Shown here in pieces: positions 15,883 to 22,938 of a stretch of DNA of 64,000 nt; position 1 is the stretch's first letter, and each line of letters opens with the position of its first letter. The DNA comes from Hungatella hathewayi (GTDB taxonomy: Bacteria > Bacillota > Clostridia > Lachnospirales > Lachnospiraceae), in NCBI GenBank assembly GCA_025149285.1, contig CP102274.1, positions 2,867,501 to 2,931,500 of the forward strand. Reading direction: 5' to 3'. The notes beneath the pieces were generated by a model. That model was not told where the DNA came from. It saw only the letters and a program-made list of their open reading frames with translations, and did no database searches. Made by a program: the position numbers and the translations under genes.

Positions 15883-16773
15883 TTAGTTTGGTGTCTGCTT
15901 TGAAAAACGGGTGTAATAGTTTATGGCATCTTTTTCCATTAACGAAAAATTGGCCTGCAGCTTTTGGATAATACGCTGTTCCGGGACGTTTTCGGAAACA
16001 TTGTCCTGAATAAAGACTTGGATGCCTTTTTCCATTCCCTTTTCCATACCCCGTTGATATCCTTCATCCATTAACATCTGTCCGACTAATGTCATCTGCA
16101 TCTCCTCCTCCAATTTTTTAGCGTACGCCCGGTCAATGACTTTGTCTGTAAAAGTCAGGATTCCGGCTATTACCTTCAGCTGGCCCTCCCTGTCAGGCAG
16201 TCGTTTACCGAGAGTTACGGCTTTTTCAATCGTTTCCTGCTTGCGCTTTTTTCCTTTTACGGTCAGCGGCAGAATCATCAGTTCCATCAATTCTTCTTCC
16301 GCCAGCTTTTCTCCGGCGTCGATTTTGTGTTTCAGGCGGTCGTAGATCTGACTGCCGTCTAAATGAATTAAGTAGGCGGATTCCACGATCAGGATCAGGC
16401 CGCCTAAATCGTACCGTTCTTCCGCACGCTCCACATCGGCCGTATAGATGACAACCATTTTGAGCTGCTTTAAATCTTTCAGCTCCCTGCGAACCGCAAA
16501 ACGGCGGATGACTCTGGCAATGTAATTGAGATATTTTACGAAGTTTTCCCTGCTGAAGGAGGATTCATAGTCGATGATGGCTAAAGAACCGTCGCTCAAC
16601 AGGAATAAATTGTCCAGCCTCAATTCATTGCTTTCGATGACAGGCAGGTTCGTAGGCAGGATATCCACAATCTTTAGCTCCGGAAGCCCGAAAGCGGCGA
16701 GGCTCTTCCCTTTTAATGTCTCCGCCATCAGCTTGGAGGTAATATCCTTGTTCTGATATGCGATTTCTTCCAT
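15883..16773 (-). CDS. Rpn/PD-(D/E)XK-type nuclease or transposase-derived protein
   Basis: A 296-residue protein of the Rpn (recombination-promoting nuclease, PD-(D/E)XK) type common in Lachnospiraceae. The N-terminal core has LRLDNLFLLSDGSLAIIDYE, a plausible D...ExK-like active-site hairpin. The C-terminus carries the Gly/Glu/Met repeat GYQRGMEKGMEKGIQ that is typical of this group. Such proteins are proposed to cut DNA in RecA-independent recombination, but their clostridial forms are uncharacterised. A promoter TTGAAA-17-TATAAT (16822-16794) and AAAGGAGAAAG precede the ATG. A second Rpn-type gene lies at 33004. Confidence 0.7.
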   Translation of the reverse strand: MEEIAYQNKDITSKLMAETLKGKSLAAFGLPELKIVDILPTNLPVIESNELRLDNLFLLSDGSLAIIDYESSFSRENFVKYLNYIARVIRRFAVRRELKDLKQLKMVVIYTADVERAEERYDLGGLILIVESAYLIHLDGSQIYDRLKHKIDAGEKLAEEELMELMILPLTVKGKKRKQETIEKAVTLGKRLPDREGQLKVIAGILTFTDKVIDRAYAKKLEEEMQMTLVGQMLMDEGYQRGMEKGMEKGIQVFIQDNVSENVPEQRIIQKLQANFSLMEKDAINYYTRFSKQTPN

Positions 16774-16793
16774 TTCTTATTCTTTCTCCTTTT

Positions 16794-16822
16794 ATTATAC
16801 GTAAATAACAGGACAGTTTCAA
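16794..16822 (-). promoter_or_regulatory. Predicted promoter of the Rpn-type gene
   Basis: On the minus strand TTGAAA (16822-16817), 17-bp spacer, TATAAT (16799-16794). Confidence 0.6.
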
Positions 16823-17150
16823 GAGTTCCGTCCTTAAATAATCAAATCGCGTCACCTGCCTTTAGTCCATTTTTTCATGAGTTCAGGGATATTTTTCTGA
16901 GATTGCCTGAGATATTCAGAACATCACCATCTTCCGGCAGAACGCGGAAATGGATAGGATAATCGTATGACAGATGTATGGAAAAGTCAAGTATTATTTA
17001 CTGAAATAAATGGTAATTTTGCTTATACTGCACATAAGAGTTTACCGCAGCATATGAAAAAACTGGTTTCCCGGATCCGGCAAGTACACAGTTTCAGCCC
17101 GCCTCGCCTCCCCTTACAGAGTCCGTGTACCACCCTTCACAAAAATGCTT
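16823..17150. other. Intergenic stretch with no recognisable feature
   Basis: This 328-base stretch lies between the start of the Rpn gene and the end of the AraC gene. A 70-codon frame at 16967 has no convincing ribosome binding site or family resemblance and is probably not a gene. I see no clear terminator, RNA or repeat here. Confidence 0.5.
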
Positions 17151-18014
17151 CTACGCATCATGGCGATGGAAATTCTTAAATTCCCGCGGCGATATACCGT
17201 ACTCCTTCTTAAAGGAGCGGTAGAAGGAAGAGTAGTCGGGGAATCCGCAGCTTTCCCATATTTCCTGGAGGGGAACTCCGGACAGGATTCCGTTTTTGGC
17301 CGCGATCAGACGGCGCTGGATCACACAGTGATGAAAGGATACCTGCATGTTTTTCTGAAAGGTGTGGGAAATGGTGGAGGGGCTTACCAGGAAATGCTTC
17401 GCTGTCCCTTCCAGCGTAATCTTTTCCATCAGGTGTTCATCAATATAGCGGAAGAGATCATCCACCAGAACGCTTTTTTCCGCGGCCGGCATCTGCAGAT
17501 CCTGATAGTAATAGGTGCGGCTTATGTGAGCCATCAGGCTGATGACCGCGGTCCGGGCACAGTATCCCCAGCCCGGCTTCTGTTCCTCCGTCTCCTTGAG
17601 GGCTGCGGCTGCAGCGGAAAAGAGCCCCGACCAGGTCGCGCGGGTGGAACGCAGAAGATAGCTTCCCCGTTTCTGACACTGTTCGAAGGCAAAATTCAAA
17701 TCCGGGAATTCCTCACACTGCTGATGCCAGTAGGCAGCGTTAATCCAGATGACATATCGGGAATACGGCTCTCTTAGCGGCTCCGGAAAGAGCGGCTGAT
17801 GGCTGACTCCGGGCGGAATCAGCAGAATATCTCCCTGCTGGACGCGGAATCTTTTATCTCCTAAAAGATAATGGATATTGCCGCTTTTGCAGAGCAGGAT
17901 CTCATAAAAGGTGTGGCTGTGCAGAAAGATATGGCCGGTATTGTCTGTATTTGTCTGAATGCGGATTTCCGTACAGGAATCCTGCATCTGTATTTCTTTC
18001 CAGTAATTAATCAT
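17151..18014 (-). CDS. AraC-family transcriptional regulator of the glucuronide locus
   Basis: A 287-residue regulator with an N-terminal cupin sensor (LHSHTFYEILLCKSGNIHYL and QQGDILLIPPGVSHQP) and a C-terminal pair of helix-turn-helix motifs (SPSTISHTFQKNMQVSFHHC and ESCGFPDYSSFYRSFKKEYG) ending in the AraC signature GISPREFK. The start at 18014 has ATGGAGGCC upstream; a much longer in-frame extension would run across the operator region and is rejected. It is divergent from the GPH symporter gene. Its likely sites are the 21-bp phased repeats at 18089-18151. Such cupin-AraC proteins usually activate sugar-use genes when the sugar binds. Confidence 0.92.
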   Translation of the reverse strand: MINYWKEIQMQDSCTEIRIQTNTDNTGHIFLHSHTFYEILLCKSGNIHYLLGDKRFRVQQGDILLIPPGVSHQPLFPEPLREPYSRYVIWINAAYWHQQCEEFPDLNFAFEQCQKRGSYLLRSTRATWSGLFSAAAAALKETEEQKPGWGYCARTAVISLMAHISRTYYYQDLQMPAAEKSVLVDDLFRYIDEHLMEKITLEGTAKHFLVSPSTISHTFQKNMQVSFHHCVIQRRLIAAKNGILSGVPLQEIWESCGFPDYSSFYRSFKKEYGISPREFKNFHRHDA

Positions 18015-18045
18015 AAGGCCTCCATGGTTAAAATGTATAAAAAAA

Positions 18046-18151
18046 TGCAAGAATATTATGAAAAATAAATAAAACCACATAATCTGATTGCAAGAATTAC
18101 AATATATAATGCAAGAAGCGCAATTTAAATTGCGAAAATTACACAATATAA
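18046..18151. promoter_or_regulatory. Phased direct repeats, probable AraC operator array
   Basis: TGCAAGAA occurs at 18046, 18089 and 18110, with TGCGAAAA at 18131. The last three are exactly 21 bases apart and form three imperfect 21-bp tandem repeats (18089-18151). The first is 43 bases further upstream, about two helical repeats of 21. A perfect 16-bp palindrome CGCAATTTAAATTGCG (18119-18134) bridges two of them. The last site abuts the symporter -35 position. The layout fits AraC activation of the symporter and autoregulation. Confidence 0.65.
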
Positions 18152-18152
18152 T
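18124..18152 (+). promoter_or_regulatory. Predicted activator-dependent promoter of the GPH symporter operon
   Basis: A perfect TATAAT -10 (18147-18152) is present, but the -35 position (18124-18129) reads TTTAAA, a poor match. A weak -35 next to the operator array is expected for an activator-dependent promoter. Confidence 0.55.
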
Positions 18153-18212
18153 AGAACTATAACAAATGAACATAAGAATTTCAAGTCTTATGGGAAGAAA
18201 AGGAGAGGTTTT

Positions 18213-19595
18213 ATGAAAGAGACACGAAAGTTTGGAATCAGAGACCAGATCGGGTATGTATGCGGAGACATGGCAGGCAGCTTTGTAAACCTGTACGTCG
18301 ATGCATTTTTCCTCACATTCTGTACGTATGTGTTGGGAATCAAGGCGGCGTGGATGGGAAGCATGTTCCTGTTTGCAAGGCTGTGGGATGCGTTTAACGA
18401 TCCGATGATCGGTTCGTTTCCGGACAGATGGCAGATTGGCAAAAGCGGAGACAAATTTAAACCGTATATTAAGATTGCGATGATTCCGCTGGCTGTTTCC
18501 GGCCTGCTGTGCTTTGCCGACGTCAGCAGCTGGGGCTCTCTGGCGAAGCATGTCTGGGTCGTATTCGCTTACATCGTATACGGCATGAGCTATACCGGAA
18601 CTTCCATGCCCTTTGGTTCCATGGCATCTGTAGTTACCAACGATCCGGTCGAGAGAACAAAGCTTTCCAGAGCCCGTTCCATCGGCGGAACCATCGTCGG
18701 AATCGGAGCCATTTCCCTGGTTCCCCAGTTCGTATTTAATAAATCGGGCGACGTGGTAGCCAGCGGCTTCTTCAAGGTAGCGGTGGTATTCGGAATCTTA
18801 TCCATCATCTGCTACTGTCTGCTGCTGCATTTCACGACAGAGCGTGTCCGTCAGCCAAAGACAGAGGGACAGAAGTTTCATTACGGCAAGGTATTAAAGA
18901 GCGTATTTAAGAACCGTCCGATGCTGGGCGTGATGCTGGCGACGGTGGGCAGCCTTCTGTTTATCACCGGCAACAGCCAGCTGGGAAGCTATCTCTACAA
19001 GGAGTTCTACCATGCGCCGCAGGTACTGACGCTGGTATCCTTAATCAGTATTCCGATTATGCTTGTATTTTTCCCGCTGATCCCGAAGCTGAGTCAGAAA
19101 TATGGAAAGCGCAACGTCATTTTAGTGTGTTCCGGTTATAATCTTGTGATTTCCCTCATTCTGTTTATGGTACCCATTGAGAATGTGTACTTATTCCTGG
19201 TGGTCAACACGCTGGCAACCAGCGGACAGACGGCGTTTACCATGCTGATCTGGGCATTTGTCACAGACTGCATCGATTACCATGAGTATCAGACCGGAGA
19301 GCGCAGCGACGGAAGCCTGTATTCCATCTATACATTCTCCAGAAAGATCGGTTCCACGCTGGCATCCACCATCGCCTCCTTCTCACTGGGAGCGATCGGT
19401 TATATCTCCGGTATTGAAGCACAGACAGCCGTTGTCGCCGGTCATATCCGTTCCCTCTGCACCTTTATTCCGGTAGCAACCTGCGTGCTGGAGCTTCTGG
19501 GCATCGGACTCGTATACAACCTGACCAACCAGAAGACGACGGAGATGTACGCGGTGTTAAAGAAACGGAGAGAAGAGGAACAGGCGCAGGAATGA
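18213..19595 (+). CDS. GPH-family (glycoside-pentoside-hexuronide:cation) symporter
   Basis: A 460-residue twelve-helix transporter. The N-terminus with KFGIRDQIGYVCGDMAGSF and the loop RLWDAFNDPMIGSFPDR are hallmarks of the GPH branch of MFS-related symporters (MelB, XylP, GusB, UidB). They import sugars or glucuronides with Na+ or H+. AAAAGGAGAGG precedes the ATG. It is the first gene after the AraC operator array, and its stop overlaps an in-frame ATG of the next gene. With the beta-glucuronidase downstream, uptake of a glucuronide is the simplest inference; substrate identity is not visible in the sequence. Confidence 0.92.
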   Translation: MKETRKFGIRDQIGYVCGDMAGSFVNLYVDAFFLTFCTYVLGIKAAWMGSMFLFARLWDAFNDPMIGSFPDRWQIGKSGDKFKPYIKIAMIPLAVSGLLCFADVSSWGSLAKHVWVVFAYIVYGMSYTGTSMPFGSMASVVTNDPVERTKLSRARSIGGTIVGIGAISLVPQFVFNKSGDVVASGFFKVAVVFGILSIICYCLLLHFTTERVRQPKTEGQKFHYGKVLKSVFKNRPMLGVMLATVGSLLFITGNSQLGSYLYKEFYHAPQVLTLVSLISIPIMLVFFPLIPKLSQKYGKRNVILVCSGYNLVISLILFMVPIENVYLFLVVNTLATSGQTAFTMLIWAFVTDCIDYHEYQTGERSDGSLYSIYTFSRKIGSTLASTIASFSLGAIGYISGIEAQTAVVAGHIRSLCTFIPVATCVLELLGIGLVYNLTNQKTTEMYAVLKKRREEEQAQE

Positions 19596-19606
19596 GGGGA
19601 AGCCGT

Positions 19607-20584
19607 ATGGATAAAAAGATAGATATTCATCTTCATTTGAGTGAACGGGCGATTCCGGAAGGGCTTGGAATGAAGATTTCCAGTGGGACGGAAATGCTGC
19701 CGCATCTGGATGCCCTCGGAATTGGGATGGGAATCGTCATGTCGTCGGGCGAGAAGCAGGCGGTGTTCGGTTCCAACGCTTCATGCAGAAAAATTGCGGA
19801 GCAATACCCGGACCGGTACGCCTGGATGTGTATGCTGGACGAGACGGAGCCGGAGACCGTATACGAGAGATTGAAGAAGTACCGCAGCGAAGGCGCTGTC
19901 GGCGTCGGGGAGCTGACTGTCAACCGCAGGATGGATCATCCGTTTTTAGAGGCGGTGTTTCAGGCCGCGGAGGCGCTGGGCCTTCCGGTGCTGTTTCATA
20001 TGAGCCCGGAGGAAGGCTTTCAGTACGGCGTGGTGGATGAGCCGGGGCTGCCTCTTCTGGAACGGACTTTGCAGAAGTATCCGGACCTGATTTTGATCGG
20101 TCACAGTCAGCCGTTCTGGCATGAGATATCAGGCGACGCCGGAGCTTCCCGGGAAGACCGGTATGAATGGGGAAAAGGCCCGGTGACGCCTGGCGGGCGG
20201 CTGGGGCAGTTATTTGAAGCATACCCGAATTTATATGGTGATTTGTCGGCCAACAGCGGGGGCTGTGCCGTGATGCGGGATGAGACGTTTGGTCTCGCGT
20301 TTCTGGAGACCTGGAAGGACCGCCTGATGTTTGGAACCGACATGGTGAATGTTGACATGGAATTCCCGCTGGGCAGCTGGCTGGATCAAAAAGCGGCGGA
20401 GGGAGCTCTCTCTCTGGCCGCATATCAGGCTGTTGTGAGCGGAAATGCAGAACGGATTTTCCGGCTGTGCGGAAACCGGGACCGGGAATCGGAAGGAAGG
20501 TCTGCAGCGGCAGAGGCGGAAGAACCGTCGGGGAAGATAATAGAAGAGAAGACGATGAAAGGAGATCAAGGATGGAGGAAATGA
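19607..20584 (+). CDS. Amidohydrolase-family metal-dependent hydrolase (Amidohydro_2-like)
   Basis: A 325-residue TIM-barrel hydrolase. The metal-binding start DIHLHLSE (residues about 5-12) gives the HxH pair; later ligand candidates are H in LFHMSPEE and LIGHSQPFW, and the closing Asp in MFGTDMVNVD. The closest relatives by appearance are Amidohydro_2 enzymes that hydrolyse lactones or decarboxylate small acids. ATG 19607 has GAGGGGAAG upstream; an ATG at 19592 that overlaps the symporter stop is also possible. The 3' end overlaps the creatininase-family gene by 13 bases, so translation is probably coupled. The substrate is unknown; the tail after residue 290 is charged and may be disordered. 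Confidence 0.82.
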   Translation: MDKKIDIHLHLSERAIPEGLGMKISSGTEMLPHLDALGIGMGIVMSSGEKQAVFGSNASCRKIAEQYPDRYAWMCMLDETEPETVYERLKKYRSEGAVGVGELTVNRRMDHPFLEAVFQAAEALGLPVLFHMSPEEGFQYGVVDEPGLPLLERTLQKYPDLILIGHSQPFWHEISGDAGASREDRYEWGKGPVTPGGRLGQLFEAYPNLYGDLSANSGGCAVMRDETFGLAFLETWKDRLMFGTDMVNVDMEFPLGSWLDQKAAEGALSLAAYQAVVSGNAERIFRLCGNRDRESEGRSAAAEAEEPSGKIIEEKTMKGDQGWRK

Positions 20585-21417
20585 GAACGAGAATTCTGCC
20601 CCGTATGCTGAATGACGAGGTGGAAGCGTATCTGACACGAGGAGATGTCATCATTGTTCCCGTGGGAACGGTGGAACTCCACGGGGGACTGCCCCTCGAC
20701 AGCGAGACGGTAATCAGCGAGGCGTTTGCCCTTCGGATGGCGGAGGCGGCCGACGGACTGGTACTGACGGGTCTGCCGTACTTCTACGCCGGAGCCACAG
20801 CCATTGGACGCGGAACGACTCAGGTCAGCGTGCGGGAAGGCATCGACTATCTGGGAGCCATTGCGAGAAGCCTTCTTCGCCAGGGCTTTAAGCGCCAGAT
20901 TTACGTCAGCTTTCACGGCCCGGCTCACATGACCTGCTGCCCGATGGTAAGAGATTTCTTCGATGAGACAGGAGTGCCGATCCTGTATATGGATCTGACA
21001 ATGCAGATGATCCAGAGCGCTAAGGATTTATTCAAGTCCCTGGACAGCTTTCATTCCATTACGGTCGGCGCCTATCAGATGATGGGGCGGCTGGAGGATG
21101 TTCCGTTTACCACGGGATACTGTCATCAGGAACCTCAGACGACGAAACCGTTTGACCATCTGTTCAGCCTGGCTTACCAGAGCGGCAGCATCGGCTACTG
21201 CTTCGGTGATGCGAAGGATCATATGAGTACACCGGCGATTCCGGATGCCGCCAGAAGAAAAGAACTGGCGGATGAAGGGGAAGTGCTGATCAATGAGATC
21301 GTAAAGCGTCTGGATATGAAAACAATTACAGAGGAGATGAGGTCCCTGGAAGCCTTCGAGCAGGATGTCATGAAGCGGTATCCCTGGATTCCGGCCTCAG
21401 GCGGGCAGCGGCGATGA
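20572..21417 (+). CDS. Creatininase-family amidohydrolase
   Basis: A 281-residue member of the creatininase superfamily, metal-dependent enzymes that open cyclic amides (creatinine amidohydrolase) or act in related steps (MftE, FAPy deformylase). The signature VPVGTVELHGGLPLDSET (about residues 26-43) supplies a Glu, a His and an Asp ligand in the usual spacing. FHGPAHMTCC supplies the later conserved region, although the usual NGHGGN appears here as SFHGPAH. AAAGGAGATCAAGG precedes the ATG. It overlaps the upstream amidohydrolase and the downstream esterase frame, so the three form one coupled block. The substrate is not known. Confidence 0.82.
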   Translation: MEEMRTRILPRMLNDEVEAYLTRGDVIIVPVGTVELHGGLPLDSETVISEAFALRMAEAADGLVLTGLPYFYAGATAIGRGTTQVSVREGIDYLGAIARSLLRQGFKRQIYVSFHGPAHMTCCPMVRDFFDETGVPILYMDLTMQMIQSAKDLFKSLDSFHSITVGAYQMMGRLEDVPFTTGYCHQEPQTTKPFDHLFSLAYQSGSIGYCFGDAKDHMSTPAIPDAARRKELADEGEVLINEIVKRLDMKTITEEMRSLEAFEQDVMKRYPWIPASGGQRR

Positions 21418-21428
21418 GAGAGGAAATC

Positions 21429-22829
21429 ATGAAAACAGAGTCCGGGCCGGTCACCGGCGGTTCCGCGCGGCTGATAAAAACGCCATGCGGAACTGTAAGA
21501 GGAGCGGTTTCGGCGAAGGGAGACTGCGTTGTCTTTAAAGGAATCCGCTACGCCGAGGCGGAACGCTTCTGTTATCCGACGGAGGTGACACACTGGGACG
21601 GTGTTTATGAGGCAGACCGGTTCGGAAACTGTTCTTACCAGCCCAGGGCGTTCTATGACGAGTCAAAGGTGCCTGAGAAGGCGTTTTATTACCATGAGTT
21701 CCGGGAGGGAGAGTCCTATACCTACAGTGAAGACTGCCTGTTTTTAAACATCTGGACTCCGCTGAATGCGGAGCGTGCGCCTGTACTGTTTTACATTCAT
21801 GGCGGCGGGTTTAAGGGCGGATGCGGCCATGAGAAGCATTTTGACGGCGCCGCCTACTGCCGTCAGGGAATCCTGACAGTGACGATCAATTACCGTCTGG
21901 GCCCTCTGGGATTTGCCTGTATGGAGGAATGGAAGGACGAGAAGGGATGTGTCGGCAACTACGCCATGTATGATCAGATGGCGGCTCTGTCATGGATCCG
22001 GCGCAATATCGCCGCATTTGGCGGAGACCCGGACCGGATCACCCTGATGGGGCAGTCGGCCGGCGCCATGAGCGTACAGCAGCACTGCCTCTCTCCGCTG
22101 ACGAGGGGCAGCTTCTGCGGGGCTGTTATGATGAGCGGAGGCGGTGTCATGAAAGGCTTTTCTCCCACAGCAGCCTTAAACGATGCGGAACCCTTCTGGC
22201 GTGAGCTGGACTGCCGGGTGGTGAAGGCGTGCGGAGTGGGAATGAGGAAAGCGGAACCGTCTGTAATCTTTAAAGAGTTTCACACACTGACGAAGGAACG
22301 GCCGGAGGCAGCCATGGCATGCGGACCGATCATAGACGGCGTATTTCTGCCGGAGCCGCCCATGGAGATCGTCTCAGACGGCGGTGCTCACGAGATCCCT
22401 TATCTCATGGGTTCCACCAGCGAGGATATCGTTCCTCCGATTGTACATAAGATGGCCAAGGGCTGGGCCCGGCTTCAGTCTGATATGGGAAGATGCCCAT
22501 CCTACGCCTTTTTCTTCGACAGACAGCTGCCGGGAGATGACTGCGGCGCGTGGCATTCCGCGGATTTGTGGTATGCATTCGGCACTCTGGAAAACAGCTG
22601 GCGTCCATTTGGTGCATGGGACCGTGAACTGTCGGATATTATGGTGCGGTATTTTTCTGATTTTATCCGCACGGGAAACCCGAACGGCGGCGGTCTTCCC
22701 CGGTGGCTTCCCATGGAAAAGGGCCAGAACCGGGTGATGCGTTTCGGTGATCATGGGGTGGCCATGGGAGGCGTGTCCGTTGCCAGGCTGAACCATACGA
22801 TGCGAACGAAAACTTCGGTAGGAGAATAA
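21429..22829 (+). CDS. Type-B carboxylesterase
   Basis: A 466-residue alpha/beta hydrolase of the carboxylesterase type B family. It has the early EDCLFLNIWTP motif, the oxyanion segment IHGGGFKGG, and the nucleophile elbow GQSAGAMS (Gln replaces the commoner Glu in GESAGG). The histidine block is GAWHSADLWYAFG. It should hydrolyse carboxyl esters. ATG 21429 has AGAGAGGAAATC upstream; an ATG at 21414 overlapping the previous stop (ATGA) is the alternative. No signal peptide is seen, so it acts in the cytoplasm. Its place between the symporter and the glucuronidase suggests it de-esterifies an imported conjugate or aglycone. Confidence 0.88.
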   Translation: MKTESGPVTGGSARLIKTPCGTVRGAVSAKGDCVVFKGIRYAEAERFCYPTEVTHWDGVYEADRFGNCSYQPRAFYDESKVPEKAFYYHEFREGESYTYSEDCLFLNIWTPLNAERAPVLFYIHGGGFKGGCGHEKHFDGAAYCRQGILTVTINYRLGPLGFACMEEWKDEKGCVGNYAMYDQMAALSWIRRNIAAFGGDPDRITLMGQSAGAMSVQQHCLSPLTRGSFCGAVMMSGGGVMKGFSPTAALNDAEPFWRELDCRVVKACGVGMRKAEPSVIFKEFHTLTKERPEAAMACGPIIDGVFLPEPPMEIVSDGGAHEIPYLMGSTSEDIVPPIVHKMAKGWARLQSDMGRCPSYAFFFDRQLPGDDCGAWHSADLWYAFGTLENSWRPFGAWDRELSDIMVRYFSDFIRTGNPNGGGLPRWLPMEKGQNRVMRFGDHGVAMGGVSVARLNHTMRTKTSVGE

Positions 22830-22856
22830 AGTTACAATACCTAAAAATTGTCCGGA

Positions 22857-22904
22857 TTCCCGTCAAAACTGTCCTAGCAGTATTGGCGGGAAATCTGTTA
22901 TAAT
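22857..22904 (+). promoter_or_regulatory. Extended -10 promoter with overlapping dyad upstream of the beta-glucuronidase
   Basis: TGTTATAAT (22896-22904) is an extended -10 element without a clear -35. Just upstream, a nested dyad has arms TTCCCG/CGGGAA (22857-22862/22887-22892) and ACTG/CAGT (22868-22871/22878-22881). It may be an operator for a local regulator or a weak transcriptional barrier. It implies the glucuronidase can be expressed separately from the upstream genes. Confidence 0.5.
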
Positions 22905-22938
22905 AATAACAGAATAATAGAAGGAGAGTGTATGGGAC

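Noticed and set aside
16967..17179. 70-codon frame between the Rpn and AraC genes
   Set aside because: No ribosome binding site, odd composition and overlap with the AraC 3' end; probably non-coding.
18015..18551. Long N-terminal extension of the AraC protein
   Set aside because: It would run antisense through the symporter gene and the operator array; ATG 18014 has a proper ribosome binding site and matches family length.
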